Shown here one piece after another: positions 25,894 through 34,619 of a stretch of DNA of 64,000 nucleotides. The stretch's first letter is position 1, and every line of letters begins with the position of its first letter. The notes below the pieces were generated by a model. The model was not told the DNA's origin and made no database searches. It saw only the letters and a list, made by a program, of their open reading frames with translations. Origin of the DNA: an uncultured Ignavibacteria bacterium (GTDB lineage Bacteria > Bacteroidota > Ignavibacteria > Tepidaquicellales > Tepidaquicellaceae); NCBI GenBank assembly GCA_937924675.1, contig CALEVL010000308.1:1-64000 (forward strand). Reading direction: 5' to 3'. The translations under genes and the position numbers were made by a program.

Positions 25894-27540
25894 TTACATC
25901 CTCTCAGGAGCGCTTACTCCGAGTATGTCAAACCCATTCTTGAAGACCTGCTTCGTTGCTTTGCAAAGGAGTATTCGAGAATGCGATAAATCTAAATTTT
26001 CAGCATCAACAATCCTGTTGTTATGATAGAACCTGTGAAAACTCTCTGCGAGTTCATTCAGATAGTTTATGATCTTGTGCGGTTCAAATGAATCTGCAGA
26101 ATTAACAACTTCTTCGGGAAATCTGCCAAGCACTTTCAGTAATCTTACCTCATCCGGTTTTTCAAGAAGTTTAATCAAATCATTTTCATCTGTTGACGAA
26201 GCAATGTCATTGAGATGTTCTTCAGCATTCCTGAGAATGCCGCATGTTCTTGCATGTGCATATTGCAGATAGTAAACCGGATTCTTGTCAGACCTTTCCT
26301 TTGCAAGTTCAATATCAAAATCCAGATGTGTATTTGCACCCCGCATAATAAAAAAGAACTGAACGGCATCTGAACCAATATCATCAATCAATTCATCAAG
26401 ACTGTAAACTTTGTCGCTTCGTTTGCTCATCTTCACTGATTCATTACCCACTCGGAAAGTTACCATCTGATGAATGATCACTTTTATCTTAGACTCATCA
26501 AAGCCAAGTTTCTTAACACCATAAAGAACTTCTTTATATGTGTCTCCATGATCAGATCCGAAAATATCAACAATAAGATCAAAACCTCTCTTGATCTTAT
26601 CTATGTGATATGCCATGTCGGGAAGCCGGTATGTTGGCTCGCCTGAAGATTTAACTATTACTTTGTCTTTCTGAAATCCCTCTTCCGGGTTCATCTTCAG
26701 CCATAATGCCCCGTCCTGCTCATAAGCCAATGACTTTTCCTTTAGATCATCAATAGTCTTTTCAATTGTGCCATCAGAATAAAGCGATGATTCATTGAAA
26801 AATACATCATGCTTAATTCCCATTCTGTCAAGTGTTGCCTTAATGAGTTCAAATGTGAATTTTTCACCTTCACTCTTGAAATAGTCCTTGTCAAATTTGC
26901 CCTTGAGTGAGTCACCCTTTTCGTGATATATGTTTGCCGCAATCTCCTTTACATAACCGCCAACATAACCTTCTTCAGGAAACTCATAGTCCGGTTCAAT
27001 TATCTGCATATATCTTGAGTAAACAGATAAGGCGAGATTATTCATCTGATTTCCCGCATCATTGTAATAGTATTCTCTTGTTACATTGTATCCGGTCCAT
27101 TCGAGGAGATTGGAGATTGCTTTGCCAAGGCATGCAGCACGTCCGTGTCCTGTATGAAGCGGTCCTGTCGGATTTGCGCTGATCCATTCCAGGTTTGCGT
27201 TCTTGCCTGTATTGTGTGAAGACTTGCCATAGTCATCCGCGAGTTTAAGTATCTCGGGAACAACTTTTCGGTAATGATCATCCGAAATGAAAAAATTAAT
27301 GAAGCCGGCACCTGCTATTTCAGTCTTGGAGACCTTTGCAGGATCCAGCTTAAGATTATCAACTATGTCTTGCGCAATTTTTCTGGGCGGAAGCTTAAGT
27401 TCCTTGGCAAGTAGCATGGCAATATTAGCCGAGAGGTCACCAAATTTTTCATCTTTCGGAATATCAAACTGAATTTCAATTTTGTCTGCTCCAATATTGC
27501 TGAGGGCTTCTGAAAGTTTCTGTCTAAGATAATTTTTCAA
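25894..27540 (-). CDS. argS: Arginyl-tRNA synthetase
   Basis: This class I synthetase has the HIGH-type signature H-T-G-H-G-R at 129-134 (preceded by S-A-N-P-T-G-P-L) and K-M-S-K-R-S in the second half. An N-terminal Add-1 domain (about 1-85) and a C-terminal DALR anticodon-binding domain (about 425-548) are present. Length (548) is normal. It lies 16 bp downstream of the epimerase gene, with which it may be cotranscribed. Confidence 0.96.
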   Translation of the reverse strand: MKNYLRQKLSEALSNIGADKIEIQFDIPKDEKFGDLSANIAMLLAKELKLPPRKIAQDIVDNLKLDPAKVSKTEIAGAGFINFFISDDHYRKVVPEILKLADDYGKSSHNTGKNANLEWISANPTGPLHTGHGRAACLGKAISNLLEWTGYNVTREYYYNDAGNQMNNLALSVYSRYMQIIEPDYEFPEEGYVGGYVKEIAANIYHEKGDSLKGKFDKDYFKSEGEKFTFELIKATLDRMGIKHDVFFNESSLYSDGTIEKTIDDLKEKSLAYEQDGALWLKMNPEEGFQKDKVIVKSSGEPTYRLPDMAYHIDKIKRGFDLIVDIFGSDHGDTYKEVLYGVKKLGFDESKIKVIIHQMVTFRVGNESVKMSKRSDKVYSLDELIDDIGSDAVQFFFIMRGANTHLDFDIELAKERSDKNPVYYLQYAHARTCGILRNAEEHLNDIASSTDENDLIKLLEKPDEVRLLKVLGRFPEEVVNSADSFEPHKIINYLNELAESFHRFYHNNRIVDAENLDLSHSRILLCKATKQVFKNGFDILGVSAPERM

Positions 27541-27556
27541 TACGTCTCCGTTTGGT

Positions 27557-28540
27557 TTATTGTATCCACTTCATTTCTTTGTACCACTCAATAGTTTTTC
27601 TGAAACTTTCTTCAAGTGTAAACTTGGTTTGGAATCCAAGTTGAGCTTTTGCCTTTGCATTTGAGCAAACCCATCTAAGCTGAGTAATGTCTTTGCACTT
27701 CTCCACATTCAAAGTGGCAGCTTTTCCAGAGAGTAAAGCAATTTTCTCAGCTATGTATCCTACACTGTAAACAATGGAATGCGGTATTCTAACTTTAAAT
27801 GCCTTCTTGTCAAGAATCTTTGATGTTGCATCTCCCATCTCATCCCAGTTATATGGTTCGTCAAAACATATGAAATATGTCTGTCCGTTGGCAATATCCT
27901 TTTGAGTAGCCAATAATATTCCATCAACAAGATCCTCAACATAAACCAGACTCAGGTATTTTTTATCAAAACCTATTACGCTGTTCAAGCCCTTGGAGAA
28001 TGTCTGAAAGTAAATAAAAATCTCGGTATCTCTCGGACCGAACACGGCCGGCGGTCTTATAATTGTTATCGGGAATTCAGAAGCAAATTTGTTCACCTCT
28101 TCTTCTGCTTTGAGCTTTGAGATCCCGTAAGTTGTTATTGGATTTGGCGGAGTGTTCTCATCTACAGTGTCTGAATCAATTGCCGGACCGCATGCAGCTT
28201 GAGAAGAGATATGTACAAACTTCTTTATGAGGGGGTTGACCTTTTTTGTGATTTCAAGAAGGTTTTTTGTTGCCTCATAATTTCCCTTATAAAAACCTTC
28301 TTTATTCACTGACTTAACTACTCCCGCAACATGAAACACATAGTCTGCTTCAGCAATTGCTTTTTCCAATGCTTCATTTGAAAACAGATCACCTTCTATA
28401 TACTCAAATCCTTTTCCGTCCAGCCATTTTGTTGATGATGACTTTCTCTTAAGGCACATGACGTCAAATCCTGATGCCTTGAGTTTGTCTGCAAGATGGC
28501 TTCCTACAAATCCGGTTGCTCCTGTTATGAATGCTTTCAA
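27557..28540 (-). CDS. NAD-dependent epimerase/dehydratase, possible ceramide reductase
   Basis: This 327-residue extended short-chain dehydrogenase has the Rossmann motif T-G-A-T-G-F-V-G-S at 6-14 and the catalytic Tyr138-x3-Lys142 (Y-G-I-S-K), with Ser113 nearby. The general family covers sugar epimerases, hydroxysteroid dehydrogenases and CerR, the bacterial 3-ketoceramide reductase. The divergent neighbour 147 bp away is a serine-palmitoyltransferase-like gene. In Caulobacter an epimerase-family protein beside spt is CerR, so that role is a reasonable inference. Motifs alone do not decide it. Confidence 0.8.
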   Translation of the reverse strand: MKAFITGATGFVGSHLADKLKASGFDVMCLKRKSSSTKWLDGKGFEYIEGDLFSNEALEKAIAEADYVFHVAGVVKSVNKEGFYKGNYEATKNLLEITKKVNPLIKKFVHISSQAACGPAIDSDTVDENTPPNPITTYGISKLKAEEEVNKFASEFPITIIRPPAVFGPRDTEIFIYFQTFSKGLNSVIGFDKKYLSLVYVEDLVDGILLATQKDIANGQTYFICFDEPYNWDEMGDATSKILDKKAFKVRIPHSIVYSVGYIAEKIALLSGKAATLNVEKCKDITQLRWVCSNAKAKAQLGFQTKFTLEESFRKTIEWYKEMKWIQ

Positions 28541-28687
28541 TACTGATAGGTTTGTTGATAGAAGTTATCTATTATTCTTTGTATTTTCTATTCTCAAAAA
28601 CCAAGAAACAGCCAATTCAGGAATTAAATCGTAATCATTCATAAATCTTAACGGCATATTCAAATGCTGAAATTTTAAATACAATAA

Positions 28688-29881
28688 ATGGACCTGTTTG
28701 ATAAATGCAAGAGTTTTACCCGTGCCGATGAAGTTAAAGCGGCTGGAGTATACCCATACTTCAGGGCAATTGAAGCTAATGAAGGGCCTGTTGTCAGGAT
28801 AGAAGGGCGTGACATCATTATGGCCGGTTCAAACAACTATCTCGGACTTACGGCTCACCCCAAAGTGAAAGAGGCTGCGATTAAGGCAATCGAGAAATAC
28901 GGCACAGGATGCTCCGGTTCAAGATATCTTACAGGCACACTTGACCTGCATATTAACTTGGAAGAGAAGCTTGCAGACTTTCTGGGAAAAGAATCTGTTT
29001 TGCTTTTTTCAACCGGATACCAGACCGCTCAGGGAATTATTCCAACTCTTGTATCAAAAGACGAGTATATTATTTCTGACAAGGACAATCACGCTTGTAT
29101 AATTGCCGCAAACATTATGGCGAAAGGTGCTTTTGCGGAGTTCAAGAGATATAAGCACAATGATATGGCGGATCTGGAAAGAGTTCTTAATTCAATACCG
29201 TTAGATGCTTCAAAATTAGTTGCATCAGACGGAGTATTTTCCACAAGCGGTGAACTTGTTGAGTTACCGAAAATGGTTGAGCTTTGCAAGAAGTATGATG
29301 CCAGGATACTTATAGATGATGCTCACGCAACAGGAGTTGTAGGAAAAGGAGGAAGAGGAACAAGCTCTGAGTTTGGACTCACAAAGGAAGTTGACATGGT
29401 GATGGGAACATTTTCAAAGACTTTTGCATCGCTCGGTGGCTTTGTAGGCGGAGAGAAAGTGGTGATTAATTATCTTAAACACCATTCTCCCGCATTGATT
29501 TTTTCCGCGTCACCAACGCCTGCTTCAGTTGCGGCTGCAGATGCAGCCCTTGATATTCTTATTGCCGAACCGGAAAGGATTGACAAACTGCTTGCAAACG
29601 CGAAGAAAATGCGTGAGGGTTTCACTTCCATGGGATTCACGGTTCTTGATGGAAAAACTCCGATTGTTCCGGTAATTCTTGGAGATGATAATCTTGTTTT
29701 CATGTTCTGGAAAAAACTATTTGATGCAGGAATTTTTGTCAACGCATTCATCTCTCCCGGCGTGCCTCCAAGTATGGCAATGCTCAGGACATCATACATG
29801 GCAACACATGAGCCTTTTCAATTGGATAAGATACTCGAAGTATTTGGTGATATAGGAAGAGAAATGGGAATAATCAAATAG
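28688..29881 (+). CDS. Alpha-oxoamine synthase, serine palmitoyltransferase-like
   Basis: This 397-residue PLP enzyme of the AONS/KBL/SPT family condenses an amino acid with an acyl-CoA. The PLP lysine is Lys244 ([10 protein letters not shown]). The stacking His135 (D-N-H-A-C), Asp210 and His213 (I-D-D-A-H-A-T-G) are present. The N-terminus with Y-P-Y-F-R-A-I-E is the pattern of bacterial SPT proteins (Bacteroidota and relatives) rather than BioF or Kbl. SPT makes 3-ketosphinganine from serine and palmitoyl-CoA. No bio or tdh genes are nearby, while a putative ceramide-reductase-type epimerase is divergent to it. Confidence 0.85.
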   Translation: MDLFDKCKSFTRADEVKAAGVYPYFRAIEANEGPVVRIEGRDIIMAGSNNYLGLTAHPKVKEAAIKAIEKYGTGCSGSRYLTGTLDLHINLEEKLADFLGKESVLLFSTGYQTAQGIIPTLVSKDEYIISDKDNHACIIAANIMAKGAFAEFKRYKHNDMADLERVLNSIPLDASKLVASDGVFSTSGELVELPKMVELCKKYDARILIDDAHATGVVGKGGRGTSSEFGLTKEVDMVMGTFSKTFASLGGFVGGEKVVINYLKHHSPALIFSASPTPASVAAADAALDILIAEPERIDKLLANAKKMREGFTSMGFTVLDGKTPIVPVILGDDNLVFMFWKKLFDAGIFVNAFISPGVPPSMAMLRTSYMATHEPFQLDKILEVFGDIGREMGIIK

Positions 29882-29930
29882 TGTGATGATATCGTCAAGA
29901 CAATCAAATCGTTTTCGCAAGGGAATTTCA

Positions 29931-30365
29931 ATGGGTATGATTACCGGAAAGATTGTCACGAATCTTATTATGTTATTCGTCTTCTCAATCTTTCAACTGA
30001 GTGGTTGTAATTCAAAGGATGAATCCAATAAGGTTGATAACACGACTAAAGGTGATTCACAGGAGCAAGATACAGCACTCTCACCGGAAGAGATCCTTAG
30101 TGCTACGCTTGTTCAGGGAATTGCAGGAGAGGATGATGATCCGGATCTTGAGGCATTTATAGAAGAGGATTTGTACGGCGAACTCAAGAACAGTAAGGCA
30201 GTTACTATTGACAGAGTTTCATCGTCTATGTACGTAGTTGAGTTTGAAAACCTTGGACAAATGAAAAGTTATTTGATTCGAAAGTTTTACAATCCGCAGA
30301 AAGACGAGTATTTCTTTGAGAAGACAACATTTGATTCGGATATTAAGAAGCAATTTCTGAAATAA
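29931..30365 (+). CDS. Small lipoprotein, unknown function
   Basis: This 144-residue protein has a lipoprotein signal peptide and lipobox L-S-G-C (Cys26). I chose the ATG at 29931, which has AAGGGA seven bases upstream; an in-frame GTG at 29883 would add 16 unlikely residues. After a low-complexity Asp/Glu/Ser-rich linker there is a globular C-terminal half of about 85 residues with alternating strands. No family is recognised. It follows the SPT-like gene by 49 bp and may be cotranscribed with it. Confidence 0.75.
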   Translation: MGMITGKIVTNLIMLFVFSIFQLSGCNSKDESNKVDNTTKGDSQEQDTALSPEEILSATLVQGIAGEDDDPDLEAFIEEDLYGELKNSKAVTIDRVSSSMYVVEFENLGQMKSYLIRKFYNPQKDEYFFEKTTFDSDIKKQFLK

Positions 30366-30423
30366 AACTATGTATTTGCAATTGCAGACCATAGTAAGTA
30401 ACTTTGTACAGTTCTTTAAAGCA

Positions 30424-30595
30424 TAATGGTTCATATTCCATATTAATGGAATTGATTAAAAGGGAATCCGGTGTGATGCCGGAGCTGTCCCCGCAACTGT
30501 AAGAAAGAAGACCGTTCAAGAGTCCACTGCTCTTTTCAAGAGTGGGAAGGTAAACGGAAAATGCTTTCGAGTCAGGAGACCTGCCATAATGCGCT
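30424..30595 (+). promoter_or_regulatory. Cobalamin (adenosylcobalamin) riboswitch
   Basis: The conserved core is plain to see: AGGGAATCCGGTG near 30461-30473, then GCCGGAGCTGTCCCCGCAAC near 30478-30497 with the B12-box-like segment, GTGGGAAGG near 30542, and the closing GAGTCAGGAGACCTGCC near 30570-30586. The element precedes btuB and is followed by a terminator hairpin. It should switch the whole btuB operon off when B12 is plentiful. End points are approximate. Confidence 0.95.
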
Positions 30596-30639
30596 TCTAA
30601 GATCTTCGTGGGAAAAGATTGATTGAAAAATAATGAAGG

Positions 30640-30708
30640 AACTCCCGGTTTCTTATTTCTCATCATTTTATCCGCCCGTGAAGAGAATAAGTGTCCGGGA
30701 GTTTTTTT
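30640..30708 (+). terminator. Riboswitch expression-platform terminator
   Basis: AACTCCCGG (30640-30648) pairs perfectly with CCGGGAGTT (30695-30703), giving a nine-base-pair stem and a run of seven T up to 30708. The btuB ATG begins at the next base. The loop of about 46 bases may hold further structure or an antiterminator partner. The hairpin is the likely off-state of the riboswitch, and it would also bury the translation start. Confidence 0.8.
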
Positions 30709-32634
30709 ATGATCAAATTCAAAAAATTACTTTTACATACAGGAATCTATCTTTGCCTTCTGAACTCTGTCGGATTCGCCGGAGATTCTACAAAATATTT
30801 TACTGAAGAGATAACCGTGTTCGGAAAAACGGGAATTACTTCAACTGCACTTCTTCCGGGTTTTGTTCAGTTAATAGAAAGTGATCAGATTAAGAACAAG
30901 AATGGAAATGATATCTCGGAAGTGCTTAGACTTCTGGCAGGAGTTAGCATCAGAGATTATGGGGGCGGAAATTCACTGAGTACGGTATCAATGAACGGCA
31001 CTGGAGCTGAACATACACTGATTCTCATTAATGGAACTAAACTTAATTCAGTTCAGAATAATCAGTTCGATCTGTCATTGTTGTCAAAGGGGAACATTGA
31101 CAGGATAGAAGTTCTTTCAGGAGGCATGAGTTCCATTTATGGCTCTGAAGCTATAGGTGGAGTAATAAACATAGTGACTAATAAACCGGGGCAGTTTCCT
31201 TCAACTCTGAACATCTCCGGTGGTGTTGGTTCTTTCGGTTTGAGACAATTCAATTTGTCAGGTACGAAAACATTTGGAAACCTGAATCTTTTGCTTGATA
31301 TTAACGATGAGTCTTCGGATAATGCGTATGATTATTATTTCCATTCAGGAACTGAAATTCAACAGAAGAAAAGAGAGAATTCATCATACAAGCAAAGAAA
31401 TATATCTGCTGAAATCAACACAGATCTTTCTGAATCTTCTGTTCTGACATTCCACACTAGTTACCTTACTGCTTCACGAAGTATTCCCGGAATTGAAACA
31501 GGCTCACTTCCTTCTAATTCTTTTCAGGAAGATGCACAATGGAGAACCTCACTTTCTTTAGTTTCAAAGCTCTCCGGTAATATTGTGATGACAGGGAAGC
31601 TTGGATTCTCTAATGATCTTTTAAACTATAGTGACAGACTTCTTACACAAAGCTATTACAAGAATCTGAGTCTTGTTGCTTCTGCCGATGCAGATTTCAA
31701 CTTTGGAGCATTCAACGGAAACGGTGGAATTGAAATCAATAAATATGTTCTTCAAAGTAACGAGACTGTTTCCGGGATTGAAAGATGGCAGCCGGCAATT
31801 TATGCGGGTGGTGAGTTTGAGATATCAGAGTTGTTGAGAATCTATCCATCGGCAAGAGTAGATCTCTTCAGTGATATCGACAAGGCTGCCGCTACTGCAA
31901 ACATTGGTGTGAATTATAAGCCATTGAAGAGACACAATCTCTATATTAAAGCCAGAGCAGGCAACAATTTTGCCGCGCCGACATTCAATGAACTTTACTG
32001 GAAGACAGGAGGAAATGAACTTCTTCAGCCGGAAAGGTCAATAAATTATTCTCTAGGAATGGTCATGGAATTTCCTGCAATAGTGAATTCTTCAGTCGAA
32101 CTCTCATATAACAAAGTTCACACAAGCGAAAAGATAATTTGGATGCCGCAATCATCCGGATACTGGACTCCTCAGAATCTCCGTGAAACAGTTTCAGATG
32201 CGTTGATCCTTAACATCGGAGCCGCAGAAGAACTCGGGATGAACACAATTCTGTCCGCTAAATTGAGTATTGCATATACAAACGCAAGAAAGACTAAGGG
32301 TGATTTTGAAGGAGATATCAATGTTGGCAAACAATTGGCTTACGTTCCGGAATTAACAACAAAGGCAGGACTTAACTTCACAATAAATGAATTTCAAGCC
32401 GGGGTCTTTTATGATCACACTGGAACAAGATACATGAATGCCGAAAACACAAGGTCATTGCCACAGGCAGGATTATTGGAAGGAAGTATTCAATATACTC
32501 TTCCGCTGACAATGTTTAATGTAACCGGAAGAATTGAAGCAAACAACATTCTCAACGAGGATTATCAGATGATAGCAGGATATCCGATGCCTCTGAGCAA
32601 TTTCACATTTAAAGTAAATTTAGAATTTCGCTGA
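30709..32634 (+). CDS. btuB: TonB-dependent vitamin B12 outer-membrane receptor BtuB
   Basis: This 641-residue outer-membrane receptor imports cobalamin using TonB energy. The order is signal peptide (about 1-24), a TonB-box-like I-T-V-F-G-K, a plug domain (G-V-S-I-R-D-Y-G ... R-I-E-V-L-S-G-G-M-S-S-I-Y-G-S-E-A-I-G-G-V-I-N-I) and a beta barrel ending in aromatic Phe-Arg. I start at the ATG 30709; an in-frame GTG at 30691 lies within the terminator and precedes no signal peptide. The B12 riboswitch upstream and the B12 genes downstream fix the substrate. Confidence 0.93.
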   Translation: MIKFKKLLLHTGIYLCLLNSVGFAGDSTKYFTEEITVFGKTGITSTALLPGFVQLIESDQIKNKNGNDISEVLRLLAGVSIRDYGGGNSLSTVSMNGTGAEHTLILINGTKLNSVQNNQFDLSLLSKGNIDRIEVLSGGMSSIYGSEAIGGVINIVTNKPGQFPSTLNISGGVGSFGLRQFNLSGTKTFGNLNLLLDINDESSDNAYDYYFHSGTEIQQKKRENSSYKQRNISAEINTDLSESSVLTFHTSYLTASRSIPGIETGSLPSNSFQEDAQWRTSLSLVSKLSGNIVMTGKLGFSNDLLNYSDRLLTQSYYKNLSLVASADADFNFGAFNGNGGIEINKYVLQSNETVSGIERWQPAIYAGGEFEISELLRIYPSARVDLFSDIDKAAATANIGVNYKPLKRHNLYIKARAGNNFAAPTFNELYWKTGGNELLQPERSINYSLGMVMEFPAIVNSSVELSYNKVHTSEKIIWMPQSSGYWTPQNLRETVSDALILNIGAAEELGMNTILSAKLSIAYTNARKTKGDFEGDINVGKQLAYVPELTTKAGLNFTINEFQAGVFYDHTGTRYMNAENTRSLPQAGLLEGSIQYTLPLTMFNVTGRIEANNILNEDYQMIAGYPMPLSNFTFKVNLEFR

Positions 32635-32637
32635 ATC

Positions 32638-33297
32638 ATGAACACAAAAATTGAAGATGCAAAAAAGGCAGGCGGTGCAAAGTACAAGGAGAAGATCCTC
32701 AGTACTATAGAGTCTTATAAGAAACTTTCCGACAAGGACAAGCACTGCTTTCACATTTATTACGGTTATGGGAAAGGCAAGACCACTTGCGTAATGGGAC
32801 TAATCATGAGAGCTCTAGGTGCAGGATTGAAAGTCAGGCTGGTTCAGTTTGATAAAGGATTTGAAGGAGTAAATGAACATTATGCAGAGCTTAACACTTT
32901 AAGACTTCTCAAAGGTGCAGGGTGTGATATAGAGTTTCATTCTACAGGTTGTGAAAGAATGAATGAGGACGGAACTTTCAGATTCAAGAGTTCGGAAGAA
33001 GATTTCAAAGAAGCTAAGCGCGGGCTTGATATTGCCAGCGACCTTTTGCTTAACGGTAATCAGGATCTTCTGATATTGGACGAGGCAATTGCTGCGGTTG
33101 TTTATCATTTGCTGAAGAAAGAAGACATTGATGAGTTAATTGAATTATACAACCGTGACAGAAAATGTGAACTTGTTATGACGGGGCACAAGCTTTGGGA
33201 TGGTCTTGAAGAGAAAGCCGATCTCATTACGGAAATGAGAAAAGTCAAACACTACTTTGACAAAGGAATACCAATCAGAACAGGAATTGATTTTTGA
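32638..33297 (+). CDS. cobO: Cob(I)alamin/cob(I)yrinate adenosyltransferase (CobO/BtuR type)
   Basis: This 219-residue enzyme transfers the adenosyl group of ATP to Co(I) corrinoids. The modified P-loop G-Y-G-K-G-K-T-T is at 43-50, and L-D-E-A-I and M-T-G-H follow as in CobA/CobO/BtuR. It starts three bases after the btuB stop, within the riboswitch-controlled operon. With no other corrinoid synthesis genes here, it probably adenosylates salvaged B12. Confidence 0.93.
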   Translation: MNTKIEDAKKAGGAKYKEKILSTIESYKKLSDKDKHCFHIYYGYGKGKTTCVMGLIMRALGAGLKVRLVQFDKGFEGVNEHYAELNTLRLLKGAGCDIEFHSTGCERMNEDGTFRFKSSEEDFKEAKRGLDIASDLLLNGNQDLLILDEAIAAVVYHLLKKEDIDELIELYNRDRKCELVMTGHKLWDGLEEKADLITEMRKVKHYFDKGIPIRTGIDF

Positions 33298-33298
33298 G

Positions 33299-33508
33299 AT
33301 GGGACTTAAAATTGATAAGTGCATTTGCAGCAACATCACATTTTCTGAACTCAGGAAAATTGCAATCAGTAATAATGCAGATGATATAAATAAACTGCAA
33401 GAGATTGTTGATGTTGCTAAGAATTGCAGACTATGCGTTCCATACCTTAAGGAAATGTTGAAGACAGGAGAAACTGAATTTCACAAACTAATAACAGAAC
33501 AGGAATGA
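33299..33508 (+). CDS. BFD-like [2Fe-2S]-binding protein
   Basis: This 69-residue protein has cysteines at 8, 10, 43 and 46, that is C-x-C-x32-C-x-x-C, exactly the BFD-type [2Fe-2S] spacing, in a helical frame. I chose the ATG at 33299, one base after the cobO stop; the longer frame from 33257 runs inside cobO. It is sandwiched between the adenosyltransferase and a BtuG-like gene, the latter overlapping by four bases. It could pass electrons to the corrinoid cobalt before adenosylation. That is inference from position. Confidence 0.8.
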   Translation: MGLKIDKCICSNITFSELRKIAISNNADDINKLQEIVDVAKNCRLCVPYLKEMLKTGETEFHKLITEQE

Positions 33509-34572
33509 CTTGTTTTAGAATCGCCGGCTTACTTGTAACTTTAGCAATGTGCATTTCATTAATTTCATGTAACAGGGACGAAGTAATGGTTGTGCCTCCT
33601 CCGGTCACAGTATCCAAAGGTGTTTACATATTATCCGAAGGAGGGTTCTCTCCGGGTTCAAGCAAGCTTTCGTTTTTCGATTTTGATAATGAAAAGTTTA
33701 CAGTGAATATTTTCAGTCCTGGATCATTAGGTTTGTTTCCGGACGGGATCACTCTTTATGAAGGTCTGCTTTACATTACCGAGCAGGGAAATTTTGGTGC
33801 ACAGGGAAAGATCTACAAAGCAGATTCTAACGGAGCGGTGATTTCATCTGCCAATATAGGCATCAATCCTTACTCAGTCACAGTTTCAAACGGCAGACTG
33901 TACGTTTCAAACGGTCCTTCAAATTCAGTATTAGCAGTTGACAGGGAGAATCTTCAGGTGCTTTCAAACATCCCGGTCAGAAATTATCCGCAGGAGATTT
34001 TGGGAATCGGCAACCGCGTGTTTGTATGCAACTTCGGTTCATTCAGCAGTGGAGATGACTCGGTAGTCTCAGTAATAGATGCCGGCAACAATCAGATAAT
34101 AGGTGAGATTTTCGTTGGTAAGAATCCGTCTTCACTTGCTCAATCTTCCGATGGCAAGTTGCTTATAGGATGTCCGGGAGATTCTTTAAGAGCAGTAATT
34201 TATAAGATCGATCCTTTGACTCTTGCAAGACTGGATACTTTCAAGAATCTGTCTTTCGGATTCAGCAAAGACATTGCAGTTGCAGGTCAGAACCTGATTT
34301 ACTTCATTGGTGGTGACATCTATGTTGATAAAGAAGTAGTAGAATACAACATAAGTTCCGGAGTCTCGAGGATTCTCATTCAACAGCCGTCAGGATTTTT
34401 CAATTACGGTCTGGCAACAGATAAGACTAACGGAGAAGTTTATGTGGCACAGGCGGCATCTGATTTTGTTTCAAGCGGAAGAGTCAGGATTTACTCGTCA
34501 GGAGGAGTTCTTGCCCGTGAATTGACAATTACTGATGGAGTTGCTCCCAGGAGAATATTTATAAATCGATAG
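33505..34572 (+). CDS. Beta-propeller lipoprotein, BtuG-like (YncE/DUF5074 type)
   Basis: This 355-residue lipoprotein has lipobox L-I-S-C (Cys22). The rest is about seven beta-propeller blades, seen as repeated V-Y-I-L-S-E-G-G, L-Y-I-T-E-Q-G, L-Y-V-S-N-G and V-F-V-C-N-F-G elements. In Bacteroides, BtuG is a surface lipoprotein of this architecture encoded beside btuB. It binds B12 very tightly and hands it to BtuB. The position in a riboswitch-controlled btuB operon makes that role likely here. The gene overlaps the BFD-like gene by 4 bp and ends in a terminator-like hairpin. Confidence 0.8.
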   Translation: MTCFRIAGLLVTLAMCISLISCNRDEVMVVPPPVTVSKGVYILSEGGFSPGSSKLSFFDFDNEKFTVNIFSPGSLGLFPDGITLYEGLLYITEQGNFGAQGKIYKADSNGAVISSANIGINPYSVTVSNGRLYVSNGPSNSVLAVDRENLQVLSNIPVRNYPQEILGIGNRVFVCNFGSFSSGDDSVVSVIDAGNNQIIGEIFVGKNPSSLAQSSDGKLLIGCPGDSLRAVIYKIDPLTLARLDTFKNLSFGFSKDIAVAGQNLIYFIGGDIYVDKEVVEYNISSGVSRILIQQPSGFFNYGLATDKTNGEVYVAQAASDFVSSGRVRIYSSGGVLARELTITDGVAPRRIFINR

Positions 34573-34608
34573 AGTTAAGTTGGTTTCAAATATTTAACTC
34601 TTTGTTTA
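34571..34608 (+). terminator. Probable terminator of the B12 operon
   Basis: AGAGTTAA (34571-34578) pairs perfectly with TTAACTCT (34594-34601), with a 15-base loop and then TTGTTT. The stem is AU-rich and starts at the stop codon of the BtuG-like gene. It separates the B12 operon from the JAMM/E2 run 11 bases further on. It is probably weak and may be leaky. Confidence 0.5.
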
Positions 34609-34619
34609 TATTTGGAGCA

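Noticed and set aside
28688..29881. Glycine C-acetyltransferase (Kbl) or BioF
   Set aside because: No tdh or bio genes are adjacent, and the N-terminal Y-P-Y-F-R-x-I-E pattern fits SPT-type proteins better. It remains a possible alternative.
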